From Flavobacteriales bacterium (GTDB taxonomy: Bacteria; Bacteroidota; Bacteroidia; JANQJC01), in assembly GCA_028281825.1 (NCBI GenBank), contig JANQJC010000107.1, positions 43,705 through 107,704 of the forward strand: a stretch of DNA of 64,000 nucleotides, read 5' to 3'. The notes beneath the pieces are model-generated. The model was not told the DNA's origin. It did no database searches and worked only from the letters and a program-made list of their open reading frames with translations. This document shows, piece by piece, positions 1 through 8,873 of this stretch (its first letter is position 1; the number at the start of each line of letters is the position of its first letter). Position numbers and translations under genes: made by a program.

Positions 1-608
1 CCTTCCTCTTTAACATATTCAGGAATTTCTACTTCTTTTTGGGCTTTCACCACCTTTGGGAAAAATAAATCAGTGTTTTTGTTAATGTAATTATCTTGAA
101 GTTCCTTTACCTCCTTATCAAGAGCCTTTAATTTTTCTTTCACCTTCCTGGCCTCTGTGGAATCTCCAGCTTCTTCCAATTCTTCCACTTTCTTTTTAAG
201 TGGTTCTGCTTCCTTACCTTTTTTTGATAAAAACTGGATATACTCAAAAAACTTTTCATTCTCTTTTGAGCCTTTAAATTTAGCTTTCTCTACGTACTCA
301 CTTTTTTCAGTTTCAAAAGAGAAATGTTGGTCATCAGAGACAATAATTTCGAAATAGGACTTGTCTGGGTCAACTATCAAGTAGATACCACCAGGTAGGG
401 CCGTATCTCCAGCAAAAACAAAACTGCCATTGTCATCCATCCTCACTGTATCCTTAATGTATTGCTTATCGCCATAGTGATATGCCAAATACACATCATC
501 ATTCGCCCGACCCTTAAGTGTACCTTCTATCGCATAACCTTTTTTATCTTGTGAATAAGATGTGAAAGTTATGAGAGCTGTTAGGCAAATCGTAAATAAA
601 CCCCTCAT
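1..608 (-). CDS. DUF4369-type secreted protein (partial, C-terminus off window)
   Basis: The gene starts at 608 and runs off the left edge, so it is absent from the ORF track. I translated it by eye as MRGLFTICLTALITFTSYSQ (a signal peptide), then a beta-rich stretch (GYAIEGTLKG..DDVYLAY) typical of the DUF4369 N-terminal domain of Bacteroidota thiol-disulfide/TlpA-like proteins. After it comes a long charged, probably coiled-coil, stretch (KKKVEELEEAGDSTEARKVKEKLKALDKEV). In this family a DUF5106 or thioredoxin-like domain usually follows, which would lie outside the window. The protein is probably periplasmic or lipid-anchored; no lipobox Cys is seen. The family call is inferred from domain style. 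The presence of a gene is certain from its open frame and signal sequence. Confidence 0.75.
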   Translation of the reverse strand, partial: MRGLFTICLTALITFTSYSQDKKGYAIEGTLKGRANDDVYLAYHYGDKQYIKDTVRMDDNGSFVFAGDTALPGGIYLIVDPDKSYFEIIVSDDQHFSFETEKSEYVEKAKFKGSKENEKFFEYIQFLSKKGKEAEPLKKKVEELEEAGDSTEARKVKEKLKALDKEVKELQDNYINKNTDLFFPKVVKAQKEVEIPEYVKEE

Positions 609-648
609 TATCTAATATGTTATTAATGAATTTTAGATTGACCGAAAG

Positions 649-656
649 CAAATTTA
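649..656 (-). promoter_or_regulatory. -7 box TAAATTTG upstream of the DUF4369 gene
   Basis: On the minus strand TAAATTTG matches the Bacteroidota -7 consensus TAnnTTTG, about 40 nt before the ATG at 608. No clean TTTG -33 box lies at the expected spacing, only T-rich sequence. Confidence 0.4.
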
Positions 657-757
657 CATAATTAAGCTCCCGAAAAAAGTTAATGAAACGTTAAAAGCCT
701 AAGGTCTTCTTTTTTTCTTATTTTAGCCCGATTCCTTATCGTATAAAGAGGAGTAAA

Positions 758-1201
758 ATGCCATTTTTTCAGCTATTAAATGCCACTGATATTGTAACTA
801 CGCTTGAGAAAAACGAGATAGTTAACTTTTTGTACAACAATATAGAAGGAAGTCCTGAGCATAGTAAAGAGGTTATTTTAAAATGTATTGAGTATGCTTT
901 AAGTAAGTTTCCTCATCAAGGGGGCTTTTTGGTTTTAGCCAAGGAAGGGCATGAGATATTGGGAGCTGTTGTTGTCAACAAAACCAATATGGAAGACTAC
1001 ATACCAGAAAACGTGCTGGTATACCTGGCAGTGAAAAAAGATAGCAGAAAACAAGGTTTTGGAACAGCCTTAATTCAAAAAGCAATTGAATACACCAAAG
1101 GCGGACTCGCTACTCACCTTCCGCCAGACAATATATACCAAGGGCTTTTTGAAAAGCTGGGTTTTGCATATAAGTATAAAGAGTTTAGGCTCAATAAATA
1201 G
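758..1201 (+). CDS. GNAT-family N-acetyltransferase
   Basis: A 147-aa protein the size of a single GNAT domain. The acetyl-CoA-binding core is visible as VLVYLAVKKDSRKQGFGTALIQKAIEY (motif A, Q/RxxGxG/A type; residues about 87-113), preceded by the beta-4 strand (EILGAVVVNKTN). A C-terminal LFEKLGFAYKYKEFRLNK is the usual GNAT 'FYeklGF' end. It should transfer an acetyl group from acetyl-CoA to an amine; the substrate cannot be read from the sequence. The start at 758 is supported by an AAAGAGGAG Shine-Dalgarno-like stretch 5 nt upstream, unusually good for this window. It stops 1 nt before the convergent thioesterase gene. Confidence 0.9.
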   Translation: MPFFQLLNATDIVTTLEKNEIVNFLYNNIEGSPEHSKEVILKCIEYALSKFPHQGGFLVLAKEGHEILGAVVVNKTNMEDYIPENVLVYLAVKKDSRKQGFGTALIQKAIEYTKGGLATHLPPDNIYQGLFEKLGFAYKYKEFRLNK

Positions 1202-1202
1202 C

Positions 1203-1595
1203 TTATTCTATAAAGCCGTATTTTCTCTTTACCTTTTCACCGATAGGTATTTTTTGCCCATACTCATCAATCCTCACAAATACAACCTGTGTAGATGTTA
1301 CCACTTCTTCTTCACCTGTATAGACATTAATCCTTTTTGCAAGCATATCCAAGCTTATTGATGTATTGCCTATAGTGTTTACTTTACCATAAATCCTTAT
1401 GGTATTACCGACTTTTACCGGACGCTCAAACAATATCTCCGTCATCTTTCGGGTAACCATGTTTGGTGTTAAACAAACCTGGTTGGCCATTGCCACTGCT
1501 GCCTCGTCAATCCATGATAACATGATACCACCAAACAAGTTACCATGCACTCCTACATCCTTTGTCATACAAACATGGGTCGCAATCAATTCCAT
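1203..1595 (-). CDS. Acyl-CoA thioesterase (hotdog fold, YciA/BFIT-like)
   Basis: A 130-aa single hotdog domain. The signature HGNLFGGIMLSWIDEAAVAMA (residues about 17-37) is the central helix region of the YciA/acyl-CoA thioester hydrolase family, containing the catalytic Asp. The later strands RPVKVGNTIRIYGKV and VTSTQVVFVRIDE fit the rest of the fold. It should hydrolyse acyl-CoA to free CoA and a fatty acid in the cytoplasm; chain-length preference is unknown. Length equals the normal family size, so the gene looks intact. It is convergent with the GNAT gene and monocistronic as far as can be seen. Confidence 0.92.
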   Translation of the reverse strand: MELIATHVCMTKDVGVHGNLFGGIMLSWIDEAAVAMANQVCLTPNMVTRKMTEILFERPVKVGNTIRIYGKVNTIGNTSISLDMLAKRINVYTGEEEVVTSTQVVFVRIDEYGQKIPIGEKVKRKYGFIE

Positions 1596-1678
1596 TCTTT
1601 CAATTTTGAGGCTAAATTAACCAATCCATATTTAGGATATGGCATCTATCGATTATATTAGAGATTAATTGTATAGTT

Positions 1679-1926
1679 ATGGAATTAAGGCATCATTGCC
1701 AAACCCAATAGCAAAACAGATTCAATAGAAGTAACACCCAAAGGCAATTTAAAAGTAAAAGTTCCAACTGTGGATGGTAAAGCCAACTTACCTTGTAAAG
1801 TATATCTCTAAAAAGCTAGGTATACCCAAATCCACAGTAACACTGCTGAAAGGACATACCAACCCACATAAAAAGCTTGAAATTGAAATGGAAGAAAGAG
1901 ATACGAAAAGACTATTAGGAATTTAG
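1679..1926 (+). pseudogene. Frameshifted DUF167/YggU-family remnant
   Basis: This gap holds a nearly full-length DUF167 (YggU) protein spread over three frames. ATG GAA TTA AGG (MELR) opens at 1679. One base later the frame from 1692 reads IIAKPNSKTDSIEVTPKGNLKVKVPTVDGKAN. After about 1800 the frame shifts by +1 again and reads YISKKLGIPKSTVTLLKGHTNPHKKLEIEMEERDTKRLLGI, stopping at 1924-1926. The motifs VKVPTVDGKAN and LLKGHTxxxKKLEI are family hallmarks. About 82 residues are recoverable, the normal size. Two single-base shifts make it a pseudogene, or two indel errors in the sequence. Its end overlaps the PorP/SprF stop. Confidence 0.8.
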
Positions 1927-2999
1927 AATATCTTAGGCATATTCCTTGGTCCATTGAAGTTATAACAGTTTCTTGCCCTCTTGCTAGCCATTCTTGACTT
2001 GCTATTACCCAAACTGGTTAACTCAATAATAAGCGCTATCTCATGTGAACCACCTGATGAACCTGATAACCTGGAAAGAGTGAGGTCATAACTATATCCA
2101 ATCTGGTAGTTGAAACCGCTATTATTAGTTCCCTTTAAGCCAAAATTAAATACGGCAGCATCTGTTCTATCTACCTTAAAGAAAGGCCCTTCATTTCTAT
2201 ACCACACCCCAAACATAACTGGAGTTCTTAATACGAATGCACCTATATTAAAAGTGGATAATGGACGCTGATGCTCATACATAATATTGGGCGAAATGAA
2301 AGTTAAGTTTCTTGCCCTGCGCTTGCTTAACGGTATAATTGCTGAGTAATGAACGTTAAATTTACGAGGTAAGCCTTCATTCCTATCCAGCAGAGACTCG
2401 TTGGGTTCTGTAACATGCTTAACGGCAGCACCCAGTGTATTGCTAATAAGCTTTCTACTTTTTCTACGCTTGATGTTAAAGCGCGTCATCACACCAAAGT
2501 CAAAATCAAAAAATCCCGTTTGTAAATTATCAGGCGGTTGCGCAGATGATTGATAAATAGCGCCATATACCGGGTCTAGCTGGTCACTAAAAACAAACCT
2601 ACTCCAGTCAATTCGCTTGGTGATATAGTTGGCTTGAATACCTGCATGTATATCCCACATCCTTGGCACAACTGTGAGTCTATATGAATACATTGCACCG
2701 TAGGTATTAGTTTTTAAAGCTCCCTCACCTTCCCCTCTTGAAGTAATTAAAGCTCCAAAACCACCCGCAGCAGCAAATGAACTAAAATCAATAGTAGCGC
2801 TAAAGGTTGAAAAATCTCCGGGAACTGCCGTAAATAAGTTTCTGTAATTAAGAGTAGTTCTAAAACCTCTATCTGCACCAGCAAATGCTGGGTTAAAGTA
2901 TATCTTGTTTGCGTAGTATTGAGAAAATGTAGGATCTTGAGCAAATGCTGAGACCACCGAGAATAAAGAAATAGCTACTAAAAGTATACGTTTAAACAT
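1923..2999 (-). CDS. PorP/SprF-family type IX secretion system membrane protein
   Basis: Contains the diagnostic N-terminus QDPTFSQYYANKIYFNPAFAGADRGFRTTLNYRNLF found in PorP/SprF proteins, after a signal peptide (MFKRILLVAISLFSVVSAFAQ). The rest is a predicted outer-membrane beta-barrel with repeated amphipathic strands. The family works with T9SS outer-membrane components and often handles a specific large cargo such as SprB. I chose Met9 of the ORF (2999) because it begins a clean signal peptide; the upstream MFAKKLFS adds nothing. It sits next to an OmpP1-like barrel gene, and no partner adhesin is adjacent; the nearest SprB-repeat candidate is at 36-40 kb. Confidence 0.9.
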   Translation of the reverse strand: MFKRILLVAISLFSVVSAFAQDPTFSQYYANKIYFNPAFAGADRGFRTTLNYRNLFTAVPGDFSTFSATIDFSSFAAAGGFGALITSRGEGEGALKTNTYGAMYSYRLTVVPRMWDIHAGIQANYITKRIDWSRFVFSDQLDPVYGAIYQSSAQPPDNLQTGFFDFDFGVMTRFNIKRRKSRKLISNTLGAAVKHVTEPNESLLDRNEGLPRKFNVHYSAIIPLSKRRARNLTFISPNIMYEHQRPLSTFNIGAFVLRTPVMFGVWYRNEGPFFKVDRTDAAVFNFGLKGTNNSGFNYQIGYSYDLTLSRLSGSSGGSHEIALIIELTSLGNSKSRMASKRARNCYNFNGPRNMPKIF

Positions 3000-3102
3000 G
3001 CTAAAAAGCTTTTTCGCGAACACAGCCTTATACTGTGAAAACGTAATTCGGTTACAATATTCGGCGTTTTTTATCTATACGCCAATTTATTGCAAATGGA
3101 TG

Positions 3103-4557
3103 CTAGTACCTAAATCCGAAAGTCACAAGCACTGTGCTTTCACTATTCTTAACTGAGGCTGGATTGACATAGGTGGGGTCATACAAATACAGGTCTCCAG
3201 AAGTCTTTTCGAGCATATAAGCTACATCAACCGAGAAACCCCTATCCCTTACCCCTATCCCAAATGAATATATAGGGTTGTCCGTATTAATATCAGGTTT
3301 GCGCGGGTCACCCAAAAGTTGGCAACCGCCTCTAAAGCTTACCACATTGTAGCGCCACTCTGTACCGAGACGTATATTACCTACCGAAGTAAAGGTGTTA
3401 TTGATAGCATTATTCTCAGTGATGAAAACATTACTGGGTGAAATTGACCTTAACCTGGACCTTGAGTAATCAACATATTCGTAATCAGCACTGATAAAAC
3501 CCATTTTACCAAAAATGATAGCAAGGCTGCCAATTGCCCTATATGGGGTTGTTAATTCATAATCAAAGAAGCCATTATCAGATGAAGCGCCCAGAGACAC
3601 TCCATAGGCAGTTGTATTCATATCACTATCCCAGTTATCTTGCATTTGGAAGAATGTTGGAGTATGAATAGCGGCACCCAACCTTAACCAGTCTGCCGCC
3701 CGATATATCATCCCTAGCTTAAAGTTATACCCATTACCACGGGTACTTAAGTTTTGGGTGTACTCAAAATTACTGAAATTAGGAATACTGTCATTTTCAT
3801 CTTTCTCTGAGTATTCCCATCTCTGGTCATACCTAATGTTAGGAAAGCCTATAGTGGCCCCTAAATACAATCTATTGCTATAATTAGCCCCGAATGACAG
3901 GTTTATCTCACCCATTGAGCCCCTCGTAGTTCTCTCCAAGCGTTGGATTTGCCCATATTTACTCACTACACTAGCATAATCATCTACAGCACCTGGTACG
4001 GTATCAATAAGGTAAGTTTGCCATGCAAGGCTAGCTCCAAAAGGGTGTTCGGCTCCTAAATCCTCATAATGGATGCCATTTGCCTGACTTACGAATATGT
4101 CGGCAAGCGAACTGGTTTGGTTTACTCCTTCAATTAGTTGCCTATTGTGAAAGCTGTTGGTCCTGGTGTAACCAATACCAAAATTGGTGGATAACCAACC
4201 ATGTGTTGTATTCTTTTTGCTTATTCTGGTAGCTACAAAACCTGCATTGGCAAAATTAAAATTAAGCTTCCAATCGTCAGCTGAAGTGCCATTGTATTCA
4301 GCATTAGTGCTGGTTGCTACAATAGATGGCGTGAAGGTAAACTCAGATTTACGATAAATGGCTATCCCTGCCGGATTGGTACTTAATGTAGTAAAGTCGC
4401 CACCGAGGGCACCAAAAGCACCACCAACTGCAGAGTACCTTGCTGTGCCTATTGGAGAAAGATTTGAATACCTCAAAGCATCATTCTGGTCTTGTGCTTG
4501 CGTTCCCAGCCATAGGAACAGCGAAACAAGAATTCCAATCCCCTTTTTCAATGTCAT
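3103..4557 (-). CDS. OmpP1/FadL-family outer membrane transport protein
   Basis: A 484-aa protein with a signal peptide (LVSLFLWLGTQAQ). The N-terminal segment ALRYSNLSPIGTARYSAVGGAFGALGGDFTTLSTNPAGIAIYRKSEF is typical of the Bacteroidota branch of OmpP1/FadL/TodX channels, with the 'NPAG' turn. Alternating amphipathic strands continue to the C-terminal aromatic VLVTFGFRY, a normal outer-membrane-barrel end. The likely role is passive uptake of hydrophobic compounds; the substrate is unknown (some relatives are labelled hemin receptors). It lies 3' of the lipoprotein gene at 4624, separated by a strong terminator hairpin. Confidence 0.85.
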   Translation of the reverse strand: MTLKKGIGILVSLFLWLGTQAQDQNDALRYSNLSPIGTARYSAVGGAFGALGGDFTTLSTNPAGIAIYRKSEFTFTPSIVATSTNAEYNGTSADDWKLNFNFANAGFVATRISKKNTTHGWLSTNFGIGYTRTNSFHNRQLIEGVNQTSSLADIFVSQANGIHYEDLGAEHPFGASLAWQTYLIDTVPGAVDDYASVVSKYGQIQRLERTTRGSMGEINLSFGANYSNRLYLGATIGFPNIRYDQRWEYSEKDENDSIPNFSNFEYTQNLSTRGNGYNFKLGMIYRAADWLRLGAAIHTPTFFQMQDNWDSDMNTTAYGVSLGASSDNGFFDYELTTPYRAIGSLAIIFGKMGFISADYEYVDYSRSRLRSISPSNVFITENNAINNTFTSVGNIRLGTEWRYNVVSFRGGCQLLGDPRKPDINTDNPIYSFGIGVRDRGFSVDVAYMLEKTSGDLYLYDPTYVNPASVKNSESTVLVTFGFRY

Positions 4558-4579
4558 ATCAATTTGATTTTAATATGAG

Positions 4580-4610
4580 AAAGTGTACCCGAAAAATTCG
4601 GGTACACTTT
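4580..4610 (-). terminator. Perfect 14-bp hairpin downstream of the lipoprotein gene
   Basis: AAAGTGTACCCGAA and TTCGGGTACACTTT form a perfect 14-bp stem with an AAA loop. It lies 14 nt after the minus-strand stop at 4624 and just upstream of the FadL-like gene. The U-tract is short, so termination strength is inferred from the stem. Confidence 0.7.
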
Positions 4611-4623
4611 TCTTCAAAGAACT

Positions 4624-6357
4624 TTACGGCCTTCCTGACCTTGATGACCCTCTAGAACCACCTCTGCTCGGTACACTTCTCGAACCTCCTGATGGCCTGC
4701 TAAAGCTTCCGCCTCTGCTTGGCGCACTTCTGTTGATTGAGCCACCGCTGTTCCTGCTACCACCGCTTCTATTAGGCCTAACCTGCGGTGTTCTATAACT
4801 AGGTTTAGAATTTGAGTTATTCGGCCTGCTATAGTTTGGTGCAGGGCGGCTTTGTGGCCTACTATTGTAATTGTTACCACTGTTATTCCTACTCGGCGAC
4901 TGAGTCCTAGGCCTTGTATACACACCACTACTCCTATCTACATTAGGGCGAGTGCTGATGTTTGGTCTTTGCCGCACCTGCCTTTCTGGTTGCTTATAGG
5001 TTTGTGGCCTTTGTGTTTGCTGACGCTGAGTTTGAGTTTGTGGCCTCTTATACTCAGGCCTGGTCACATTTGTGTTTGACCTGGATTGAGTCTCAGGACG
5101 CCTATAAGTATTCGAGCTGGTATTTGGCCTTGTGTAGTTTGTACTTGGCCTGCTACTTGAACTCGTACTTGGTCTAGCGTAATTATTCTCTGGCCTTGTG
5201 GAATACCTGTCAGCAGAAGAAGTACCTGGTTTAGTTGACTGGGTAGGTCTTGTAGAGCTAGTATTTGGCCTACTATAACTATCAATACTCGGCTTACTGC
5301 TTGTGCTCGGTTTAGCCTGACTGGTACCTGCATTACTCCTTTGAATAGTACTTGCACTATTAGAAGGTTTGGTACTACCCTGATTAGACTTACCTTGCAA
5401 CGTACTGGCATTTACCCTATCCACATTACCCTTACTAGAAGAATGTGCAAAACCGTCTAAATTACTACTGCTTCTGTCCCTAGATATAAGGCCTTTTGAA
5501 TTAAGACTGGTAAGACCATTCTGCTCCCTATACATTTGTGTAAAGTTAGCATGTGAGTTTGGGTTATTGTTTGAGTTACCAGCTGTCAAAGTGGATGTTC
5601 TTTGACCATAGTAGAAACCACTGTTACCATCTAATGTGTTATAATAATGGGCTGTATTTCTTCCATTCCAATAGCCGTCATTATATCCATTCCAATAACC
5701 CTGGTTGTAACCATTCCAAAAGCCATTATTAAAGCCACCACCCCAGCCCCAATAATTGCCAAATCCAGGGCAACCCCAATATGCAGCTGAGTAGTAACCC
5801 CATGGGTCGTAGAAACCAAATGGCCTGTTCCAATTCCAGTTTGACCATCCCCAGCCCCAACCCCAGTTTAAAGAAGCTGACCATGGGCTTGGCCTCCACC
5901 AGTGATAACCAAGGTAAATACTACTACCCCATAGAAAAGGATCATACGTATACCAAAAAGGATCGGTGAAATAAGTATCATAAAATCCAAAACCGAATAC
6001 AGGGCGATGAAATCTTCTTATTCTTGCAGAATATGAATAGTCATAATAATCATCGTAATAATTATTATTATTAATGTGGGTATCACCATTACCATCAATA
6101 TACTGTTCACTTGCAGAATAGTTTTCGTCGTAATATTCTTCTTCTAATCTTTGTTCTTGTTGGTATGTTTGCCCTTCTTCCACATACTCACGTTGAGCAT
6201 AGTCTGTAGAGCTAGGTTGTTGGTTGGTTGCATCAGCTGGGTATTCACTAGCCGAACTGTAGATGTCGTCGTCAGCATAATTGCTTGCATAATAAGACGA
6301 TGAACAGCTGGTTAAAAATAACGCGAATGCTGTCATTAATTTGATTATTGCATCCAT
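4624..6357 (-). CDS. Large aromatic/Asn/Ser/Arg-rich lipoprotein of unknown function
   Basis: It begins MDAIIKLMTAFALFLTSC, a lipoprotein signal with lipobox Cys. I prefer the ATG at 6357 because AAAGGAGGGC lies directly upstream of it; the longer ORF start at 6375 would place that Shine-Dalgarno inside the gene. After an acidic Tyr/Glu/Asp region comes a striking W/Y/G/N segment (WGWGWGWSNWNWN, then GFWNGYNQGYWNGYNDGYWNG). The last 250 residues are low-complexity Ser/Thr/Arg/Pro repeats (RPxTSS) ending in GGSRGSSRSGRP. It is probably an envelope-anchored surface protein. No catalytic domain is recognisable. The shadow ORFs in this stretch come from the repeats. Confidence 0.8.
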   Translation of the reverse strand: MDAIIKLMTAFALFLTSCSSSYYASNYADDDIYSSASEYPADATNQQPSSTDYAQREYVEEGQTYQQEQRLEEEYYDENYSASEQYIDGNGDTHINNNNYYDDYYDYSYSARIRRFHRPVFGFGFYDTYFTDPFWYTYDPFLWGSSIYLGYHWWRPSPWSASLNWGWGWGWSNWNWNRPFGFYDPWGYYSAAYWGCPGFGNYWGWGGGFNNGFWNGYNQGYWNGYNDGYWNGRNTAHYYNTLDGNSGFYYGQRTSTLTAGNSNNNPNSHANFTQMYREQNGLTSLNSKGLISRDRSSSNLDGFAHSSSKGNVDRVNASTLQGKSNQGSTKPSNSASTIQRSNAGTSQAKPSTSSKPSIDSYSRPNTSSTRPTQSTKPGTSSADRYSTRPENNYARPSTSSSSRPSTNYTRPNTSSNTYRRPETQSRSNTNVTRPEYKRPQTQTQRQQTQRPQTYKQPERQVRQRPNISTRPNVDRSSGVYTRPRTQSPSRNNSGNNYNSRPQSRPAPNYSRPNNSNSKPSYRTPQVRPNRSGGSRNSGGSINRSAPSRGGSFSRPSGGSRSVPSRGGSRGSSRSGRP

Positions 6358-6417
6358 TTTTAGCCCTCCTTTCATTTTGTAAAGTTACGTTTATAATCCA
6401 TTAGAGTGTTTAATTTT

Positions 6418-6425
6418 TAATTTTG
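6418..6425 (+). promoter_or_regulatory. -7 box TAATTTTG upstream of proS
   Basis: TAATTTTG matches TAnnTTTG and lies 41 nt before the proS ATG. The -33 element is not clear. Confidence 0.4.
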
Positions 6426-6466
6426 CCACTCAGACATTTATAAAGAAGCAAATACCATACCAAAAA

Positions 6467-7942
6467 ATGAGCAAAGACTTTCCAACAAGAGAAGAAAACT
6501 ATTCAGAATGGTACAACCATATAGCCCGAAAAGCTGACCTGGCGGAGAATTCTGCAGTAAGAGGCTGCATGGTGATTAAACCCTATGGTTTTGCCATTTG
6601 GGAAAAAATGCAAGCCACGCTTGATAAAATGTTTAAAGATACTGGACATAGTAATGCTTACTTTCCACTTTTCATACCAAAATCTTTTTTTAGCAGGGAA
6701 GCCAACCACGTAGAAGGTTTTGCAAAGGAGTGTGCTGTTGTAACTCACTATCGCCTAAAAAATGATGAAGAAGGCAAAGGAATTGTGGTGGATGAAAGCG
6801 CTAAACTAGAGGAAGAGCTTATTGTACGCCCTACCTCAGAAACCATTATTTGGGATACTTATAGAAATTGGATACAATCATACAGAGACTTGCCAATTTT
6901 GGTGAACCAATGGGCCAATGTAGTGAGATGGGAAATGCGCACAAGGCTATTCCTAAGGACCGCTGAGTTCCTATGGCAAGAAGGGCACACTGCACACGCC
7001 ACACAGGAAGAAGCAGAGCAGGAAGCACGCACCATGCTGGATGTATATGCCCAGTTTGCTGAAGAATGGATGGCTGTACCTGTGTTAAAAGGGGTAAAAA
7101 CTGCCAACGAAAGATTTGCAGGGGCTGTTGATACTTATTGCATAGAAGCCTTGATGCAGGATGGAAAAGCGCTACAAGCAGGTACTTCTCACTTCTTAGG
7201 ACAAAATTTCGCAAAGGCGTTTGATGTAAAATTTACCACCAAAGAAGGTAAGCAAGAACATGTGTGGGCTACTTCATGGGGGGTATCTACTCGATTGATG
7301 GGTGCCCTGATTATGGCTCATAGCGATGATGATGGTTTGGTATTGCCTCCAAAACTAGCACCAATACAGGTGGTGATTGTACCGATTTACAAGAACGAGG
7401 AGCAATTGAACAATATCTCTGAGGTGGCTATACAGATAAAAGCTGATTTGGAAAAAGAAGGTATAAGGGTGAAATACGATGATAGGGATACGCACAAACC
7501 AGGTTGGAAATTCTCTGAGTATGAATTTAAAGGTGTACCAGTGCGTATAGCCATTGGGCCAAGAGACCTTGAAAATGGCACTGTGGAAGTAGCGCGCAGA
7601 GATACCAAGGAGAAGCAAACCTATCAGCAGACAGATATTGTACATAAGGTGGAGCACTTACTGGAAAACATTCAGAAGAACCTTTATGATAGAGCTGTTT
7701 CATATAGGGAGGAAAATACCCGTCAAGTAGATAGTTGGGAGGAATTCAAAGATGTGATAGAAAATAAAGGTGGTTTTGTATTAGCACATTGGGATGGCAC
7801 TTCAGAAACGGAAAACAAAATAAAAGCCGAAACCAAAGCAACTATCAGGCTTATTCCGCTTAACAATAAACAAGAGGGTGGCAAATGCGTTTATACCGGA
7901 AACCCTTCTACCCAAAGAGTAATATTTGCTAAATCTTATTAA
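6467..7942 (+). CDS. proS: Prolyl-tRNA synthetase (archaeal/eukaryotic-type ProS)
   Basis: A 491-aa class II aminoacyl-tRNA synthetase charging tRNA-Pro with proline. Motif 2 region RPTSETIIW starts at residue 121, followed by [63 protein letters not shown] joins the catalytic core to the anticodon-binding domain. The C-terminus ends in a Tyr (RVIFAKSY), a hallmark of the archaeal/eukaryotic ProS group, and the long bacterial editing insertion is absent. Length and order are normal. A conserved unknown gene follows after 9 nt. Confidence 0.98.
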   Translation: MSKDFPTREENYSEWYNHIARKADLAENSAVRGCMVIKPYGFAIWEKMQATLDKMFKDTGHSNAYFPLFIPKSFFSREANHVEGFAKECAVVTHYRLKNDEEGKGIVVDESAKLEEELIVRPTSETIIWDTYRNWIQSYRDLPILVNQWANVVRWEMRTRLFLRTAEFLWQEGHTAHATQEEAEQEARTMLDVYAQFAEEWMAVPVLKGVKTANERFAGAVDTYCIEALMQDGKALQAGTSHFLGQNFAKAFDVKFTTKEGKQEHVWATSWGVSTRLMGALIMAHSDDDGLVLPPKLAPIQVVIVPIYKNEEQLNNISEVAIQIKADLEKEGIRVKYDDRDTHKPGWKFSEYEFKGVPVRIAIGPRDLENGTVEVARRDTKEKQTYQQTDIVHKVEHLLENIQKNLYDRAVSYREENTRQVDSWEEFKDVIENKGGFVLAHWDGTSETENKIKAETKATIRLIPLNNKQEGGKCVYTGNPSTQRVIFAKSY

Positions 7943-7951
7943 ATTTATTTC

Positions 7952-8644
7952 ATGGAAAAGACCGATTCCCGTGAATTAATCCTGAAGACGCTGGCCGATA
8001 AAGCCTGCACTAAAATGGATATTTACAATAAGACCAAGGAAACCTTTAGCAAATTCAAAGTTCACCTGAAAGAGATTGCCGAAGAACTACAAGGTAAAAT
8101 GGGCAAGGTAGATGAGTGTATCATTATCGAATATAAGGATAATGGCGACTATGAGGCTGAAATAAGATTTGCGGGTGATGTGCTTATATTCCACATGCAT
8201 ACTGATATTTTTGACTTTGATAAGAGTCATGGTATTTGGAAATCATCATATGTGAATGAAGAGAATCGCCTATCTTACTGCGGGATGATTAACGTATATA
8301 ATTTTTTGGCCAACTCATTGCAATACGATAGGCAAAATGATATTGGCTACATGATTGCCCGTATTTTCATAAATAAAGAGCAACACTTTTTTGTGGAAGG
8401 AAAAAGGCAACTGGGTTTCCTATACAACAACTTTGCAAAATCAATAATTGATGATAAGGCCATTGTATCCATCATTGAGTCAGCAATACTCTACTGCCTT
8501 GACTTTGACTTGCTTACTCCACCCTATGACCAAGTGAAAGAAGTACGTGTAGCTGAAATGAAGGAGATTAGTAGTAAAACACCTATCAAAACTGGTAAGA
8601 GACTAGGTTTTCGCTTTCAAGCTGATGATGATTCGATAGGTTGA
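7952..8644 (+). CDS. Conserved Bacteroidota protein of unknown function, downstream of proS
   Basis: A 230-aa soluble protein with no signal peptide or membrane segment. The N-terminal third is helical and Lys/Glu-rich (TKMDIYNKTKETFSKFKVHLKEIAEELQGKMGKV). The middle is beta-rich (DYEAEIRFAGDVLIFHMHTDIFDFDKSHGIWKSSYV), followed by MINVYNFLANSLQYDR and a helical C-terminus. I recognise the style as a conserved Bacteroidota family but cannot give a function. It begins 9 nt after proS, so it is probably cotranscribed with it. The tRNA-Glu promoter lies just past its end. Confidence 0.85.
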   Translation: MEKTDSRELILKTLADKACTKMDIYNKTKETFSKFKVHLKEIAEELQGKMGKVDECIIIEYKDNGDYEAEIRFAGDVLIFHMHTDIFDFDKSHGIWKSSYVNEENRLSYCGMINVYNFLANSLQYDRQNDIGYMIARIFINKEQHFFVEGKRQLGFLYNNFAKSIIDDKAIVSIIESAILYCLDFDLLTPPYDQVKEVRVAEMKEISSKTPIKTGKRLGFRFQADDDSIG

Positions 8645-8670
8645 TTTTTAGCTGAATATTTTTCAAAGTG

Positions 8671-8701
8671 TTTGGTGATATTTAAAAATTATTTAATTTT
8701 G
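8671..8701 (+). promoter_or_regulatory. Promoter of tRNA-Glu (TTTG-N19-TAATTTTG)
   Basis: TTTG at 8671-8674, a 19-nt spacer and TAATTTTG at 8694-8701 match the Bacteroidota consensus in both boxes and in spacing. The start site would fall near 8708, about 24 nt before the mature tRNA. This is the cleanest promoter in the window. Confidence 0.85.
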
Positions 8702-8731
8702 CAACCTCTTTGAAAATTTGATTTTTCATCC

Positions 8732-8803
8732 GGCCCGTTCGTCTAGGGGTTAGGACGCCAGGTTTTCATCCTGGTAACAGGGGTTCGATTCCCCTACGGG
8801 CTA
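8732..8803 (+). tRNA. tRNA-Glu (anticodon TTC)
   Basis: A 72-nt cloverleaf. The acceptor stem is GGCCCGT/ACGGGCT with one G-T pair and discriminator A. The anticodon arm is CCAGG-TTTTCAT-CCTGG, giving anticodon TTC (Glu). The T arm is AGGGG-TTCGATT-CCCCT. CCA is not encoded. Confidence 0.98.
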
Positions 8804-8805
8804 CG

Positions 8806-8834
8806 AAAAAAGCCGCTCAATTTGAGCGGCTTTT
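8806..8834. terminator. Bidirectional terminator between tRNA-Glu and the 1234-aa gene
   Basis: AAAAGCCGCTCAA and TTGAGCGGCTTTT form a near-perfect palindromic hairpin with T-runs on both strands. It ends the tRNA transcript on the plus strand and can also end the convergent minus-strand gene at 8874. Confidence 0.9.
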
Positions 8835-8873
8835 CCGATTCTGCTATACGCTAACAGCTAATAGCTTATACAG

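Noticed and set aside
4614-5411. Several overlapping ORFs on both strands in 4.6-5.4 kb
   Set aside because: They are shadows of the low-complexity tail of the lipoprotein gene; none has a signal or family motif.
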